Positions 43,911-52,174 of a stretch of 64,000 bases of DNA are shown here, piece by piece; position 1 is the first letter of the stretch, and every line of letters begins with the position of its first letter. The notes below the pieces were generated by a model, which was given only the letters and a program-made list of their open reading frames with translations, was not told the DNA's origin and ran no database searches. Location of the stretch: contig NZ_CAJPUX010000005.1 in NCBI RefSeq assembly GCF_905397285.1, forward strand, positions 62,001 to 126,000, read 5' to 3'. The translations under genes were made by a program, and so were the position numbers. The stretch is from Cupriavidus plantarum (lineage in GTDB: Bacteria > Pseudomonadota > Gammaproteobacteria > Burkholderiales > Burkholderiaceae).

Positions 43911-44792
43911 ATGACCGCCCCCCATCCCCACACTGCGCCCGCCGCGCCCTCCTCCGCCCCCTATCTTCTGGCGCAGATCACCGACTTGCATATCAAGGCC
44001 GGCGGCAAGCTCTCGTATCGCATGGTCGATACGGCCGGCGCGCTGCACCGCTGCATCGATTCGCTGCTGGACGCCCCGCAGCGCGCCGATGCGGTCGTCG
44101 TCACGGGCGACCTCGTCGACTTCGGCAGCGAGGACGAGTACCGCTTCCTGCGCGACATTCTCGCGCGCCTGCCGATGCCCGTCTGGCTCATGCCCGGCAA
44201 CCACGATCATCGCGCAACGCTGCGCCGCGTGTTCCCGGACCACGACTATCTGCGCATGCACGGCGATGGCGACGCGCCGGTCCACTACACCGCCGACGCG
44301 GGCCCGCTGCGGCTCGTCTCGTTCGACTGCACGGTCCCCTGCAAGCCGCACGGCCGCGTGCTTGCCGACGGCGCCGAATGGCTGGATCGCACGCTTGCCG
44401 CGGCGACCGACCGGCCCACGCTCGTGATGCTCCACCATCCGCCGTTTCATACGGGCATTGGGCACATGGACGTGCAGGGGTTAGAGAACAGCGACGTGCT
44501 GGAGGCCGTGATCGCGCGCCATCCTCAGGTGGAGCGCGTGATCTGCGGCCATCTGCACCGCCATATCGCGCGACGGTTCGGCGGCACCATCGCGATGACC
44601 GCGCCCGGTCCCGCGCATCAGGTGGCGCTCGATCTCGACCCTAACGCGGCCTCGCGCTTTCGCATGGAACCGCCGGGCTACCTGCTGCACTGGTGGCATC
44701 CGCGGCATGGACTCGTGACGCATGCGGCCGCGAGCGGCGATTTCGGGGCGGCGCATCCGTTCTTCGATGCGGAGGGGAAACTCATCGACTGA
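43911..44792 (+). CDS. GpdQ-like metallophosphodiesterase
   Basis: 293 residues from ATG 43911, 7 bp after the ATPase gene. The binuclear-metal motifs are all present: AQITDLHIK (Asp, His), VVTGDLVDFGS (Asp), MPGNHDHR (Asn-His-Asp), MLHHPPF (His) and ICGHLHRHIA (two His). The segment FHTGIGHMDVQGLENSD matches the GpdQ branch of class III cyclic-nucleotide/glycerophosphodiesterases better than CpdA. GpdQ hydrolyses glycerophosphodiesters and other phosphodiesters. There is no signal peptide, so it would act on a compound after uptake. Its place at the end of a LacI-ABC operon suggests the transporter imports its substrate. Confidence 0.92.
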   Translation: MTAPHPHTAPAAPSSAPYLLAQITDLHIKAGGKLSYRMVDTAGALHRCIDSLLDAPQRADAVVVTGDLVDFGSEDEYRFLRDILARLPMPVWLMPGNHDHRATLRRVFPDHDYLRMHGDGDAPVHYTADAGPLRLVSFDCTVPCKPHGRVLADGAEWLDRTLAAATDRPTLVMLHHPPFHTGIGHMDVQGLENSDVLEAVIARHPQVERVICGHLHRHIARRFGGTIAMTAPGPAHQVALDLDPNAASRFRMEPPGYLLHWWHPRHGLVTHAAASGDFGAAHPFFDAEGKLID

Positions 44793-44794
44793 GC

Positions 44795-44836
44795 GTCCAT
44801 CGTCCATCGTCCATCGTCCATCGACGATCGTCGATT
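44795..44836. repeat. 7-bp tandem repeat followed by a 16-bp palindrome
   Basis: Four perfect CGTCCAT units (44795-44822) run into a perfect palindrome ATCGACGATCGTCGAT (44821-44836). A TAATAT -10-like box follows. They lie in the pepE leader. Confidence 0.75.
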
Positions 44837-44918
44837 GGGATAATATCTCGGGCTTGTTCAGTCTCTCGATATCGGACCACGCTTCCGCATGACGGAACGT
44901 GCGGCCCCTGCAATCCTC

Positions 44919-45632
44919 ATGGAACTCCTGCTTCTCAGCAACTCGACCAGCGATAACGGCTACCTCGTGCACGCCCTGGATGCCATTCGCGAACTGGCCG
45001 ACGGCCGCACGGACGCCTTGTTCGTGCCCTTCGCGGGCGTGACGCGCGACTGGGACGACTACACCGCGCAGGTCCGCGAAGCGCTGGCACCGATCGGCAT
45101 CTCGGTCCGAGGCCTGCATCGGGAGGCCGATCCGCGCGCGGCCGTGGCATCGGCCACGCTGATCGTGACGGGTGGCGGCAATACGTTCCGCCTGCTGAAG
45201 TGCCTGCGCGAACAGGGCCTGCTGGAGCCGATGGCCGCACGGCTCCGCGCGGGCGGCGCCCGTTATGTGGGTTGGAGCGCGGGTTCGGTCATCACCTCGC
45301 CCACCATCCGGACGACCAACGACATGCCGATCGTCGATCCGGGCGGCCTCGATTCGCTGGGCCTCGTGCCGTTCCAGTTCAACTGCCACTACTTCAACCT
45401 GGTGGTGCCGGGCTTCCGGGGCGAGACACGCGATCAGCGGCTGGCCGAGTTCACGGTCCTCTCGCCGGAGATGCCGGTGCTGGGACTGCCGGAGGGAGAT
45501 TGGGTACGGGTGTCGGGCGACCGTCGCACCCTGCACGGCGAGCATGCCGCGCGCTGGTTCCTTGGCGACCGGACGACGGACATCGCCGCGGGCCCGCTCG
45601 ATGTGCCACAAGGCGACAGGGCAGCGCGTTAA
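44919..45632 (+). CDS. pepE: Dipeptidase E (alpha-aspartyl dipeptidase), peptidase S51
   Basis: 237 residues from ATG 44919; ATG 44889 is also in frame. I prefer 44919 because MELLLLSNST is how E. coli PepE begins and because the nucleophile then falls at Ser120, the E. coli number, in YVGWSAGSVI. Further matches are FVPFAGVTRDWDDYTAQVREALAPIG, LIVTGGGNTFRLLK, TIRTTNDMPIVDPGGLDSLGL and GETRDQRLAEFTVLSPEMPVLGLPEGDW. The enzyme hydrolyses Asp-X dipeptides in the cytoplasm. It is monocistronic here. Confidence 0.94.
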   Translation: MELLLLSNSTSDNGYLVHALDAIRELADGRTDALFVPFAGVTRDWDDYTAQVREALAPIGISVRGLHREADPRAAVASATLIVTGGGNTFRLLKCLREQGLLEPMAARLRAGGARYVGWSAGSVITSPTIRTTNDMPIVDPGGLDSLGLVPFQFNCHYFNLVVPGFRGETRDQRLAEFTVLSPEMPVLGLPEGDWVRVSGDRRTLHGEHAARWFLGDRTTDIAAGPLDVPQGDRAAR

Positions 45633-45712
45633 CCTCAGTATCCAGGCGTAAGCGAATCGGAGAGAATGGCGATCGAAAGGGATCGAGCAGCAAACGAACG
45701 TAAAAGAACATG

Positions 45713-45755
45713 CCCGGCCCAAAAAAATACCCACAGCCGGGTGGAGTGGGTATTT
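45713..45755. terminator. Hairpin/pseudoknot-like structure between pepE and the NarL-type regulator
   Basis: A 10-bp stem AAATACCCAC / GTGGGTATTT (45725-45734 and 45746-45755) fits a bidirectional terminator. A second pairing, CCCGGC (45713-45718) with GCCGGG (45736-45741), interlocks with it in H-type pseudoknot order. Either a terminator or an RNA switch is possible. Confidence 0.55.
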
Positions 45756-45920
45756 GAAGTGGTATGGACAAGTCGCGGAATTCGTCCACGACCGCATCGT
45801 GACACCTCGGTGGTTCATCGCCAATAATCTTTCCGGACTAGCCACGCCTCCCGCGCGAACGTGCATGGACATTCGGGCGGGAATCGCGTCAAATCTGGTG
45901 TCAGCCTTTCTGCACTTCTC
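45756..45920. other. Leader of the NarL-type regulator
   Basis: 165 bp with no supported gene. The open frames here are out of phase with the regulator and lack a family match. The promoter is not evident. Confidence 0.4.
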
Positions 45921-46553
45921 ATGCCGCGCGCCCGCCTTCTGCTCATCGACGACCACACGCTGTTCCGCACGGGGCTGCGGCTGCTGCTCGCCGATAGTCC
46001 GCATGTCGCATCGATCCTCGAATCGGGGTCCGTGATGGACGCCGTGCAGCAGCACGCGGATCAGGACGTCGACATCCTGCTGCTCGACGTGCAGATGCCC
46101 GGTCTCAACGGTATCGAGGGCATCAAGGTCCTGCGCCGGCATTTCGTCTCCGCGCGCATCCTGATCGTCTCGGGCACCTCGGGACTCGAAGCGATTCCGC
46201 AGGAGGTTCGCAAGGACATCGCGGGCTTTCTGCCGAAGTCGGCCGACGCGCGCGAGATCGAGGACGCGATCGGCTGCTGCCTCTCGGGCGGCACGCATTT
46301 CCACCCGGCCGGCGGCTGCCCCGACACGCACGCCGTCACCTACCAGCAAAGTTCGCTCACCGCGCGGCAGCTCGAGGTCCTGAGCCAGCTCAACATGGGG
46401 CGCTCGAACAAGGTCATCGCGCATCATCTCGGCCTCTCCGAGAATACGGTGCGCGTGCATGTGGCCGCGATTCTCGACCACCTTGGCGTGGTCAGCCGCG
46501 TCGAGGCGATCCTCGAAGCGCAGCGCCGCGGACTGGTGCAGTCCCAGCGCTAG
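45921..46553 (+). CDS. NarL/LuxR-family response regulator
   Basis: 210 residues from ATG 45921, where the receiver domain begins directly (PRARLLLIDDHTLFRTGLRLLLADSP). The phospho-acceptor Asp lies in ILLLDVQMPGLNGIEG and the conserved Lys in GFLPKSADAREI. The C-terminal LuxR helix-turn-helix is LTARQLEVLSQLNMGRSNKVIAHHLGLSENTVRVHVAAILDHLGVVSRVEAI. It lies 27 bp before a hybrid histidine kinase gene and most likely forms a phosphorelay with it. Targets are unknown. Confidence 0.93.
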   Translation: MPRARLLLIDDHTLFRTGLRLLLADSPHVASILESGSVMDAVQQHADQDVDILLLDVQMPGLNGIEGIKVLRRHFVSARILIVSGTSGLEAIPQEVRKDIAGFLPKSADAREIEDAIGCCLSGGTHFHPAGGCPDTHAVTYQQSSLTARQLEVLSQLNMGRSNKVIAHHLGLSENTVRVHVAAILDHLGVVSRVEAILEAQRRGLVQSQR

Positions 46554-46580
46554 GCGCGGCCGATCGCTCTGCCCACGTCG

Positions 46581-48380
46581 ATGCTCAACCTGCGCTCCCT
46601 GCTTCCGCGCTACGACGAGCCTCGGCTGCTGGCCGCGCAGGTCGCGCTCATCGACCAGAGCCTGGGCATCGCGATGATCGGGTGTTCGCTGGCGTCGATC
46701 TTCCTTGCCAGCGGGCTCACGATTACGGGCGGCCATCCGGGCGCACTGCCCTGGGCGGCGGCGATGGTCCTGCTCTGCACGATCACGTACTTCGGCCGCT
46801 ATGCGATTCCCCATCGGCTAAGCGAGGCCAACGCGCGCCACTATGCGCGTGGACTTACCGCCATGCTGTGCGCGATCGGCATGCTGTGGGGCCTCGTGGC
46901 CTGGCTCTATCTGGACATGCACTCGCCCGCGGTGGTCATTTGCGTGCTGTCGCTGATCGCGGGCATGAGCGCGGCCGCGCTTGCCGTGTTCTCCGCGTGC
47001 CTGCCCGTCGCGATGGCGTTCTTCGTGCCCGCGATCGTGCCGGTGTGGATCGCGTTTCTGATGACGGGCGACGTCGCGTATCTGCCGATGTTCCTGGCCA
47101 CGCCGCTCTATCTTGTCGTGCTGATTGTCTTCGCGCGCAATTATGCGAATGTGGCGCGCAACGCCATCGCGCTGCGCTTCGAGAACGTCGAGCTCATCGC
47201 CCAGTTGCGCGAGCAGACCGCGCGCGCGGGGAAGTCGCAGCGGGAGGCCGAGCAGGCCAATCGCGCGAAGTCGGTGTTCCTGGCTTCGGCCAGCCATGAC
47301 CTGCGGCAACCGCTACATGCGCTGGGGCTCTTTCTGATCTCGCTCGGACGGACGTCGCTCGACGATCATCAGCGGCAATTACTCGCGCATATCGAGGCGT
47401 CGTCCGGCGCCGCGCGCGAGATGCTCAACACGCTGCTGGACTTCTCCAAGCTCGAAGCCGGGGTGATTACGCCGCGCCCGCGGCCGTTCCGGCTTCAGCC
47501 GCTGCTGCACAAGCTCGAGAACGAATTCGCGCCGCAGGCCGACGAGCACGGGCTCGTCTATCGCACGCGCGATACCACCGCCACGGTGTTCGGCGATCCG
47601 ACGCTTGTCGAGCTGATCCTGCGCAATCTCATCGCCAATGCCATCCGCTATACGCGCGAGGGCGGCGTGCTGGTGGTCTGCCGGCAGCGCCGGTTCCATG
47701 CATCGATCGAGATCTGGGACACGGGCATCGGCATTCCCGTCGCGCAGCATCGGGAGATTTTTCGGGAGTTCCATCAGCTCGGCAATCCCGAGCGGGATCA
47801 GCGCAAGGGCCTGGGCCTCGGCCTCGCAATCGTCGATGGGCTCGCGCGCACGATGCAGACACGCGTGACCATGTCGTCGCGGCCCAGCCGCGGCTCGGTG
47901 TTCCGCCTGCGCCTGCCGCTCGCGTGGATCGCGCCGGAGGAGGCCGCGCTACCGCAATCCGCCATGCGGCTCGACGGGCTGCGCGTGCTCGTGATCGACG
48001 ACGATGCGGCCATCCGCGAGGCAATGTCGGGACTGCTCCGCGTATGGCATTGCACGTGCCATACGGCCGAATCGGAAGAGGAGGCACTCGCCGCCCTCGA
48101 CGGCTTCACGCCGGACCTGATCCTGGCGGACTATCGGCTGCGTGGGCACCGCACGGGGCAGGAAGCGCTAGAAGCGATCCGCATGCGACTGGGCGCGTCG
48201 CTGCCCGCGATCATCATCACGGGCGACACCGCGGCCGACCGCCTGCGCCATGCGCACGCGGCGGGCACCGCCCTGCTCCACAAACCCGTGGTGCCAGGCG
48301 AACTACACGCGGCGATGAGCGCGCTGCTGCGCGAGTCGGAATGGGCTCAGCCGATCATGCGCATCGGCAACAACGCGTAG
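46581..48380 (+). CDS. Hybrid sensor histidine kinase with C-terminal receiver
   Basis: 599 residues. Six membrane helices fill the first 190 residues, with little periplasmic sequence, suggesting sensing within the membrane. The phospho-acceptor box is KSVFLASASHDLRQPLHALGLFLISLGR. The ATPase has LILRNLIANAIRYTREGG, IWDTGIGIP and GLGLGLAIVDGLA. The receiver at about 470-590 has LRVLVIDDDAAIREAM, Asp in LILADYRLRGH and Lys in ALLHKPVVPGELH. The H-box type SHDLRQPLHAL is typical of betaproteobacterial hybrid kinases paired with NarL-type regulators. Confidence 0.93.
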   Translation: MLNLRSLLPRYDEPRLLAAQVALIDQSLGIAMIGCSLASIFLASGLTITGGHPGALPWAAAMVLLCTITYFGRYAIPHRLSEANARHYARGLTAMLCAIGMLWGLVAWLYLDMHSPAVVICVLSLIAGMSAAALAVFSACLPVAMAFFVPAIVPVWIAFLMTGDVAYLPMFLATPLYLVVLIVFARNYANVARNAIALRFENVELIAQLREQTARAGKSQREAEQANRAKSVFLASASHDLRQPLHALGLFLISLGRTSLDDHQRQLLAHIEASSGAAREMLNTLLDFSKLEAGVITPRPRPFRLQPLLHKLENEFAPQADEHGLVYRTRDTTATVFGDPTLVELILRNLIANAIRYTREGGVLVVCRQRRFHASIEIWDTGIGIPVAQHREIFREFHQLGNPERDQRKGLGLGLAIVDGLARTMQTRVTMSSRPSRGSVFRLRLPLAWIAPEEAALPQSAMRLDGLRVLVIDDDAAIREAMSGLLRVWHCTCHTAESEEEALAALDGFTPDLILADYRLRGHRTGQEALEAIRMRLGASLPAIIITGDTAADRLRHAHAAGTALLHKPVVPGELHAAMSALLRESEWAQPIMRIGNNA

Positions 48381-48514
48381 ACGATCGTCAACGCCCCCAC
48401 TACCGCGGGCGAGCCATACTTGAGCGCAGTGCTCTGCGCCTGCACGCCCAGATAGGCGTACATGCACACCAGCACCATGGCACAGGCAAAGACGAGGCCG
48501 TCATAGACTTGCAT
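48347..48514 (-). CDS. Small two-helix membrane protein, unannotated size class
   Basis: 55 residues, too short for most ORF lists. ATG 48514 has a GGGAG ribosome-binding site 7 nt upstream. The protein reads as two membrane helices (YDGLVFACAMVLVCMYAYLGVQA, then SPAVVGALTIVYALLPMRM) with a short polar turn, AQSTALKYG. Its 3' end overlaps the end of the convergent kinase gene by 34 bp. I do not recognise a family. Good start signals and a clean hydrophobic pattern support it; no homology check was possible. Confidence 0.55.
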   Translation of the reverse strand: MQVYDGLVFACAMVLVCMYAYLGVQAQSTALKYGSPAVVGALTIVYALLPMRMIG

Positions 48515-48754
48515 GGATGTCTCCCAGAGTTCGTTCTAACGACTACTTCTGTGATGCGGCGGGCTTGTTGGGGATGCCCGTCTTACTGCCAACGCTATGT
48601 CTATGACTTCATGGTGGTCACTTCACGTGACCAAAGCAATCATGGAAATCCCTTCGTTTTTAAGTGCGTGCTGAATGGTGCGGTGCGGGAGGCATGTGTG
48701 GGGTGGGGGTGCGAAGCCCTCCCTCTCCCCTAGGGGGGAGAGGGGCGGCCTTCC
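48515..48754. other. Intergenic region with inverted repeat
   Basis: 240 bp. It holds a 7-bp inverted repeat TGGTCAC-TTCAC-GTGACCA (48615-48633), possibly an operator for the small membrane protein, and the palindromic element listed next. No gene is supported. Confidence 0.5.
48721..48744. repeat. Short palindromic intergenic element, copy 3
   Basis: The longest copy: a perfect 10-bp stem CCCTCTCCCC / GGGGAGAGGG with a TAGG loop, just after the stop of the Old Yellow Enzyme gene. Confidence 0.7.
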
Positions 48755-49870
48755 TTACCTCTGCCCGAAATGCGCATCCTTGAACAAATCATTCAACCCA
48801 CGCGGCTGGCACCGCCAGTATTGCTTGGGCGCATGAACCTGCGCCCCAAGCTTGGCCGCCGCATGCCACGGCCACCGCGGGTCATACAGCATCGCCCGCG
48901 CGATCGAGATCACGTCGGCCTCGTCGTTGGAGATAATCGCCTCCGCCTGCTCGGGCTCGGTGATCAACCCGACCGCCATCGTCGGCAGCCCAACCTCCGC
49001 CTTCACCCGCTGGGCATAAGGCACCTGATACCCCGGCCCGAGCTTGATCGCCTGCTGCGGCGACACGCCGCCCGTGCTCACATGCACCGCGGCACATCCG
49101 CGCGCCTTCAACGCATGCGACAGCGCAATCGTCCCCTCGATATCCCAGCCGTCGGGGACCCAATCCGTCGCCGACACCCGCACCCACACCGGCTTGTCCG
49201 CGGGAAACGCCCCCCGCACCGCATCGAACACCTCGAGCGGGAACCGCATGCGGTTCTCGAGCGACCCACCGTATTCATCGGTGCGCTTGTTGGCAATCGG
49301 CGAAAGGAACTGATGCAGCAGGTACCCGTGCGCGGCATGGATCTCGATGCCATCCACACCCAATCGCGCCGCCCGCTTGGCCGCCGCCACAAAGTCGGCC
49401 AGCACCTTGTCCAGCCCGGCACGGTCCAGAGCCACCGGCGCCGCCTCGCCCTCGGCATGCGGCACGGGTGAAGGCGCAAACGTCTGCCAGCCTCGCGGCT
49501 GATCGGGCCGGATCTGCGCCCCGCCGTCCCAGGGCGCCTGACTCGACGCCTTGCGGCCCGCATGCGAGATCTGCACGGCCACCGCAATCGGGGAGTAGGC
49601 GCGAATTGCCTTCAGCACGCGACCGAGCGCGGCCTCGTTGTCGTCGTTGTACAGCCCGAGATCGTCAGGCGAGATACGCCCTTCCGGCGACACGGCGGTG
49701 GCTTCAATGATCATGAGACCCGCGCCGGACAGCGCCAGATGCCCCAGATGAATCATGTGCCAGTCGGTCGCGTTGCCGTCATCGGCCGAGTATTGGCACA
49801 TTGGCGCAATCGCTATGCGATTGGCGAGCTCGAGATTGCCGATCGCGTAGGTATCGAAGAGATGGCTCAT
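48755..49870 (-). CDS. Old Yellow Enzyme family NADH:flavin oxidoreductase (YqjM/NamA class)
   Basis: 371 residues from ATG 49870, with GGAA upstream. An FMN TIM barrel: LFDTYAIGNLELANRIAIAPMCQYSADDGNATDWHMIHLGHLALSGAGLMIIEATAVSPEGRISPDDLGLY. The Cys in APMCQYSA tunes the flavin in YqjM-type enzymes. Catalytic and substrate residues lie in QISHAGRKAS and GIEIHAAHGYLLHQFLSPIANKRTDEYGGSLENR (HxxH type in this class), and AVGLITEPEQAEAI follows. These enzymes reduce electrophilic alkenes, N-ethylmaleimide or nitro compounds with NAD(P)H. A TetR gene and MFS gene lie upstream on the same strand. Confidence 0.93.
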   Translation of the reverse strand: MSHLFDTYAIGNLELANRIAIAPMCQYSADDGNATDWHMIHLGHLALSGAGLMIIEATAVSPEGRISPDDLGLYNDDNEAALGRVLKAIRAYSPIAVAVQISHAGRKASSQAPWDGGAQIRPDQPRGWQTFAPSPVPHAEGEAAPVALDRAGLDKVLADFVAAAKRAARLGVDGIEIHAAHGYLLHQFLSPIANKRTDEYGGSLENRMRFPLEVFDAVRGAFPADKPVWVRVSATDWVPDGWDIEGTIALSHALKARGCAAVHVSTGGVSPQQAIKLGPGYQVPYAQRVKAEVGLPTMAVGLITEPEQAEAIISNDEADVISIARAMLYDPRWPWHAAAKLGAQVHAPKQYWRCQPRGLNDLFKDAHFGQR

Positions 49871-50004
49871 GAGGTGAATTCCTTCAGATTTCCTGCAGAT
49901 GATGTCGTCGCACCATGCCGGCGCATGTTGACCCGGCGCGCGGACGCGCACCGGGCCTCAACGCGGATTGTAGTGATGCGCGGCAATCTCTGCAGCGCAC
50001 CGCC

Positions 50005-51255
50005 TCATGCGCGCGCGGTTTCTGCGAGAGGCTCCCGCACCAGAAAGTCGACCGCGAAGGCGACGGCCATCGCCACCGCGCCGCAGGCAAAGATCAGCGC
50101 GTAGTTCTCGTGCGTATGGGAAAACAGGTACGAGTACCCATAGCCGGCCGCCGCCTGGAACAACGCAAACGCCGTGGTCGTGCGGCTCCACGCGATACGC
50201 TGCGCATGCGCGTCATGCGGCATCATCGACTGGATGCGGCCGAGCACGATCGGCACGATGCCCGGCGTGGCCAGCCCAAGCACGATCGTCGCAACGACCA
50301 GCGACACCGTGTGCCCGGATACGGCGAGCAATGCCACGGCCAGTCCCTGCGCCACCATCGATACGCGATACCCATTGCGATAACCGATGCGTTGGGCGAG
50401 CGACGTGCTGACCAGCGGCCCGGCAATCGCCGCCAGGCCATACAGCACCCAGAAATTCGCGCCCACGGCAGTCCCCTGCCCCAGTCCACGCGCCACGTAG
50501 TCCACGAGCAGCACCATCGCCGGCACGAGTCCGAGCGCATTGGCCGCGTACTGGACGGCCAGCACGCGCAACGGCTGGCGATAGATCCGCAGCGTCTCCA
50601 GATGCGAGACATGTCCCGCCCCGCTTGCGTGGTGCGGCGCGCCGTGCGGCACATCGGTGGCGGGCCAGCCGAACCAGCTGAACGCGGTCAACGCGAGCGA
50701 CAGCGCGCCGAGACCGAACCATGTCTCCACGAGCCCAAGCTTGAGCAACTGCGGGACGACGGTGCCCGATGCCGCGATGCCGAGGCCGAGCCCCAGGAAA
50801 ATCATCCCGCTGACGAGACTGCGACGCTCGGGCACGACGTGCGGCAACACGGCCGTGGCCACGAGGACCATGATCGCGCCGCCGGAGAGCCCGGAGAGAA
50901 ACCGCCACACGAAGAACCAGCTCACCGACAGCGGAAACGCGCACGCGAAGAACGCGGCGGTGGCGGCCAGCATGAGCAGCCGCAGCGACAGCCGATTGCC
51001 GAGCTTCGACGCAATGGCGCGCCCATAGATCGCGCCGGCGAGATACCCCGCGAAGTTGGCCGCCCCGAGCGCGACCGTCGCGGACGCGGAGAACCAATGC
51101 TCGTGGATCAGCGTGGGGATCAGCGGCGTATAGGCAAAGCGCGCCAGGCCGATCGCGACGAGACTCGCGCACAGGCCGGCCATGGCCGCATAAAGAGTGG
51201 GGCCATCGAGCGGCATCCGGCTCGTGCGCGCCATCGCGGTGGCATCTTGTGACAT
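50005..51255 (-). CDS. YbfB/YjiJ-family MFS transporter
   Basis: 416 residues from ATG 51255, with AGGAG 8 nt upstream. Twelve helices are predicted. YbfB/YjiJ markers are MAGLCASLVAIGLARFAYTPLIPTLIHEHWFSASATVALGAANFAGYLAGAIYGRAIASKLGNR and RFLSGLSGGAIMVLVATAVLPHVVPERRSLVSGMIFLGLGLGIAASGTVVPQLL. A His-rich cytoplasmic loop (HGAPHHASGAGHVSHLE) lies between the two halves. The substrate is unknown. It follows a TetR-family gene by 136 bp. Confidence 0.9.
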   Translation of the reverse strand: MSQDATAMARTSRMPLDGPTLYAAMAGLCASLVAIGLARFAYTPLIPTLIHEHWFSASATVALGAANFAGYLAGAIYGRAIASKLGNRLSLRLLMLAATAAFFACAFPLSVSWFFVWRFLSGLSGGAIMVLVATAVLPHVVPERRSLVSGMIFLGLGLGIAASGTVVPQLLKLGLVETWFGLGALSLALTAFSWFGWPATDVPHGAPHHASGAGHVSHLETLRIYRQPLRVLAVQYAANALGLVPAMVLLVDYVARGLGQGTAVGANFWVLYGLAAIAGPLVSTSLAQRIGYRNGYRVSMVAQGLAVALLAVSGHTVSLVVATIVLGLATPGIVPIVLGRIQSMMPHDAHAQRIAWSRTTTAFALFQAAAGYGYSYLFSHTHENYALIFACGAVAMAVAFAVDFLVREPLAETARA

Positions 51256-51391
51256 GGGAAGACTCCTGAGGATGCAGGCCGCCACGCCCGGGCAGAATGC
51301 CGTGGACGACCGTGATTCGTTCTTGGAAGGTTGTTGGCTACGGCCCGAACGGCCCCGGCCTTAGCGCCATTAGGACGCTTGCGTTCTTACG

Positions 51392-51991
51392 TCATGAGTC
51401 GGGCAACACGAGCCCCAGCATCGCCAACGCCGGTTTCATCGTCGCCCGCAGCAACACGGGATCTGGCATCACACGGGCGAGCACGCGCATGCCGCAATGC
51501 GAGGCGAGCAACTGGGCGGAAGCGTCCTCGGGCGCGAGCGTCGTGACGACCTCCCCCGACGCGATCCCGGCCCGAATACATCGCTCGAAGAAGCCGCGCA
51601 ACTGATCCAGTTCGGTGGCGATCAACGCCTTGAACTCGGGATCGTCCTCCGACGCTTCCAGCGCGACGTTGATGAGCATGCAACCACGGTGCTGCGGATC
51701 GGCAAGAGACAGCGCAATGCTCTCCCCGATATAAGCCACGAGCGCTTCCCCCGGCGGCAAGGCGCCCTCATGCCGCCGAATCCGCTCCCGCATGGTCCGG
51801 TTGAGGTAGTCGTCGAGCGTCAGCAGAAACAGCGACCGCTTGTCCCCAAAGGCGTTGTACAGGCTCGGCTGCGTCAGGCCCATGGTCTGCGTCAACTCCC
51901 GCGTGGAAGTCGCCTGATACCCCTTCGCCCAAAACAACTCTTGCGCCGCCATGAGAGCGGCCCGCTCATCGAACTGCCGAGGTCTTGCCAT
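51392..51991 (-). CDS. TetR-family transcriptional regulator
   Basis: 199 residues. The N-terminal helix-turn-helix is RAALMAAQELFWAKGYQATSTRELTQTMGLTQPSLYNAFGDKRSLFLLTLDDYLNRTM. The ligand domain has three cysteines (RGCMLIN, FERCIRAG, SHCGMRV), which could allow redox or electrophile sensing as in NemR, a known OYE regulator. It heads a same-strand run TetR-MFS-OYE. Its upstream region has a strong promoter and an inverted repeat. Confidence 0.93.
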   Translation of the reverse strand: MARPRQFDERAALMAAQELFWAKGYQATSTRELTQTMGLTQPSLYNAFGDKRSLFLLTLDDYLNRTMRERIRRHEGALPPGEALVAYIGESIALSLADPQHRGCMLINVALEASEDDPEFKALIATELDQLRGFFERCIRAGIASGEVVTTLAPEDASAQLLASHCGMRVLARVMPDPVLLRATMKPALAMLGLVLPDS

Positions 51992-52000
51992 CGCGTTTTA

Positions 52001-52055
52001 TATCACTCGATACGTAACGAAGCCTCGATTATAGATCGGGCGCTACAAAACGCAA
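52001..52055 (-). promoter_or_regulatory. Promoter and operator of the TetR gene
   Basis: On the minus strand TTGCGT (52055-52050), a 16-bp spacer and a perfect TATAAT (52033-52028) form a strong sigma-70 promoter. Between it and the ATG lies TATC-ACTC-GATA (52001-52012), a 12-bp inverted repeat suited to TetR autorepression. Confidence 0.6.
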
Positions 52056-52174
52056 GCGAAGATCTCCCGCGGACCCTCTCCCCACCCCAACACCCCACTT
52101 CAAGCCGCTGCACGCGCTGACAGCCATCTGCTACGCTGCGCGTTTTCCTCATTTTTTCTCAGTCCCGCCGGCCG

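Noticed and set aside
44481..46814. 777-codon minus-strand frame across the phosphodiesterase, pepE and regulator genes
   Set aside because: It spans three well-supported genes and two intergenic regions and has shadow-like composition.
49915..51252. 445-codon plus-strand frame opposite the MFS gene
   Set aside because: Composition is Arg/His-rich and the minus strand encodes a clear 12-helix transporter.
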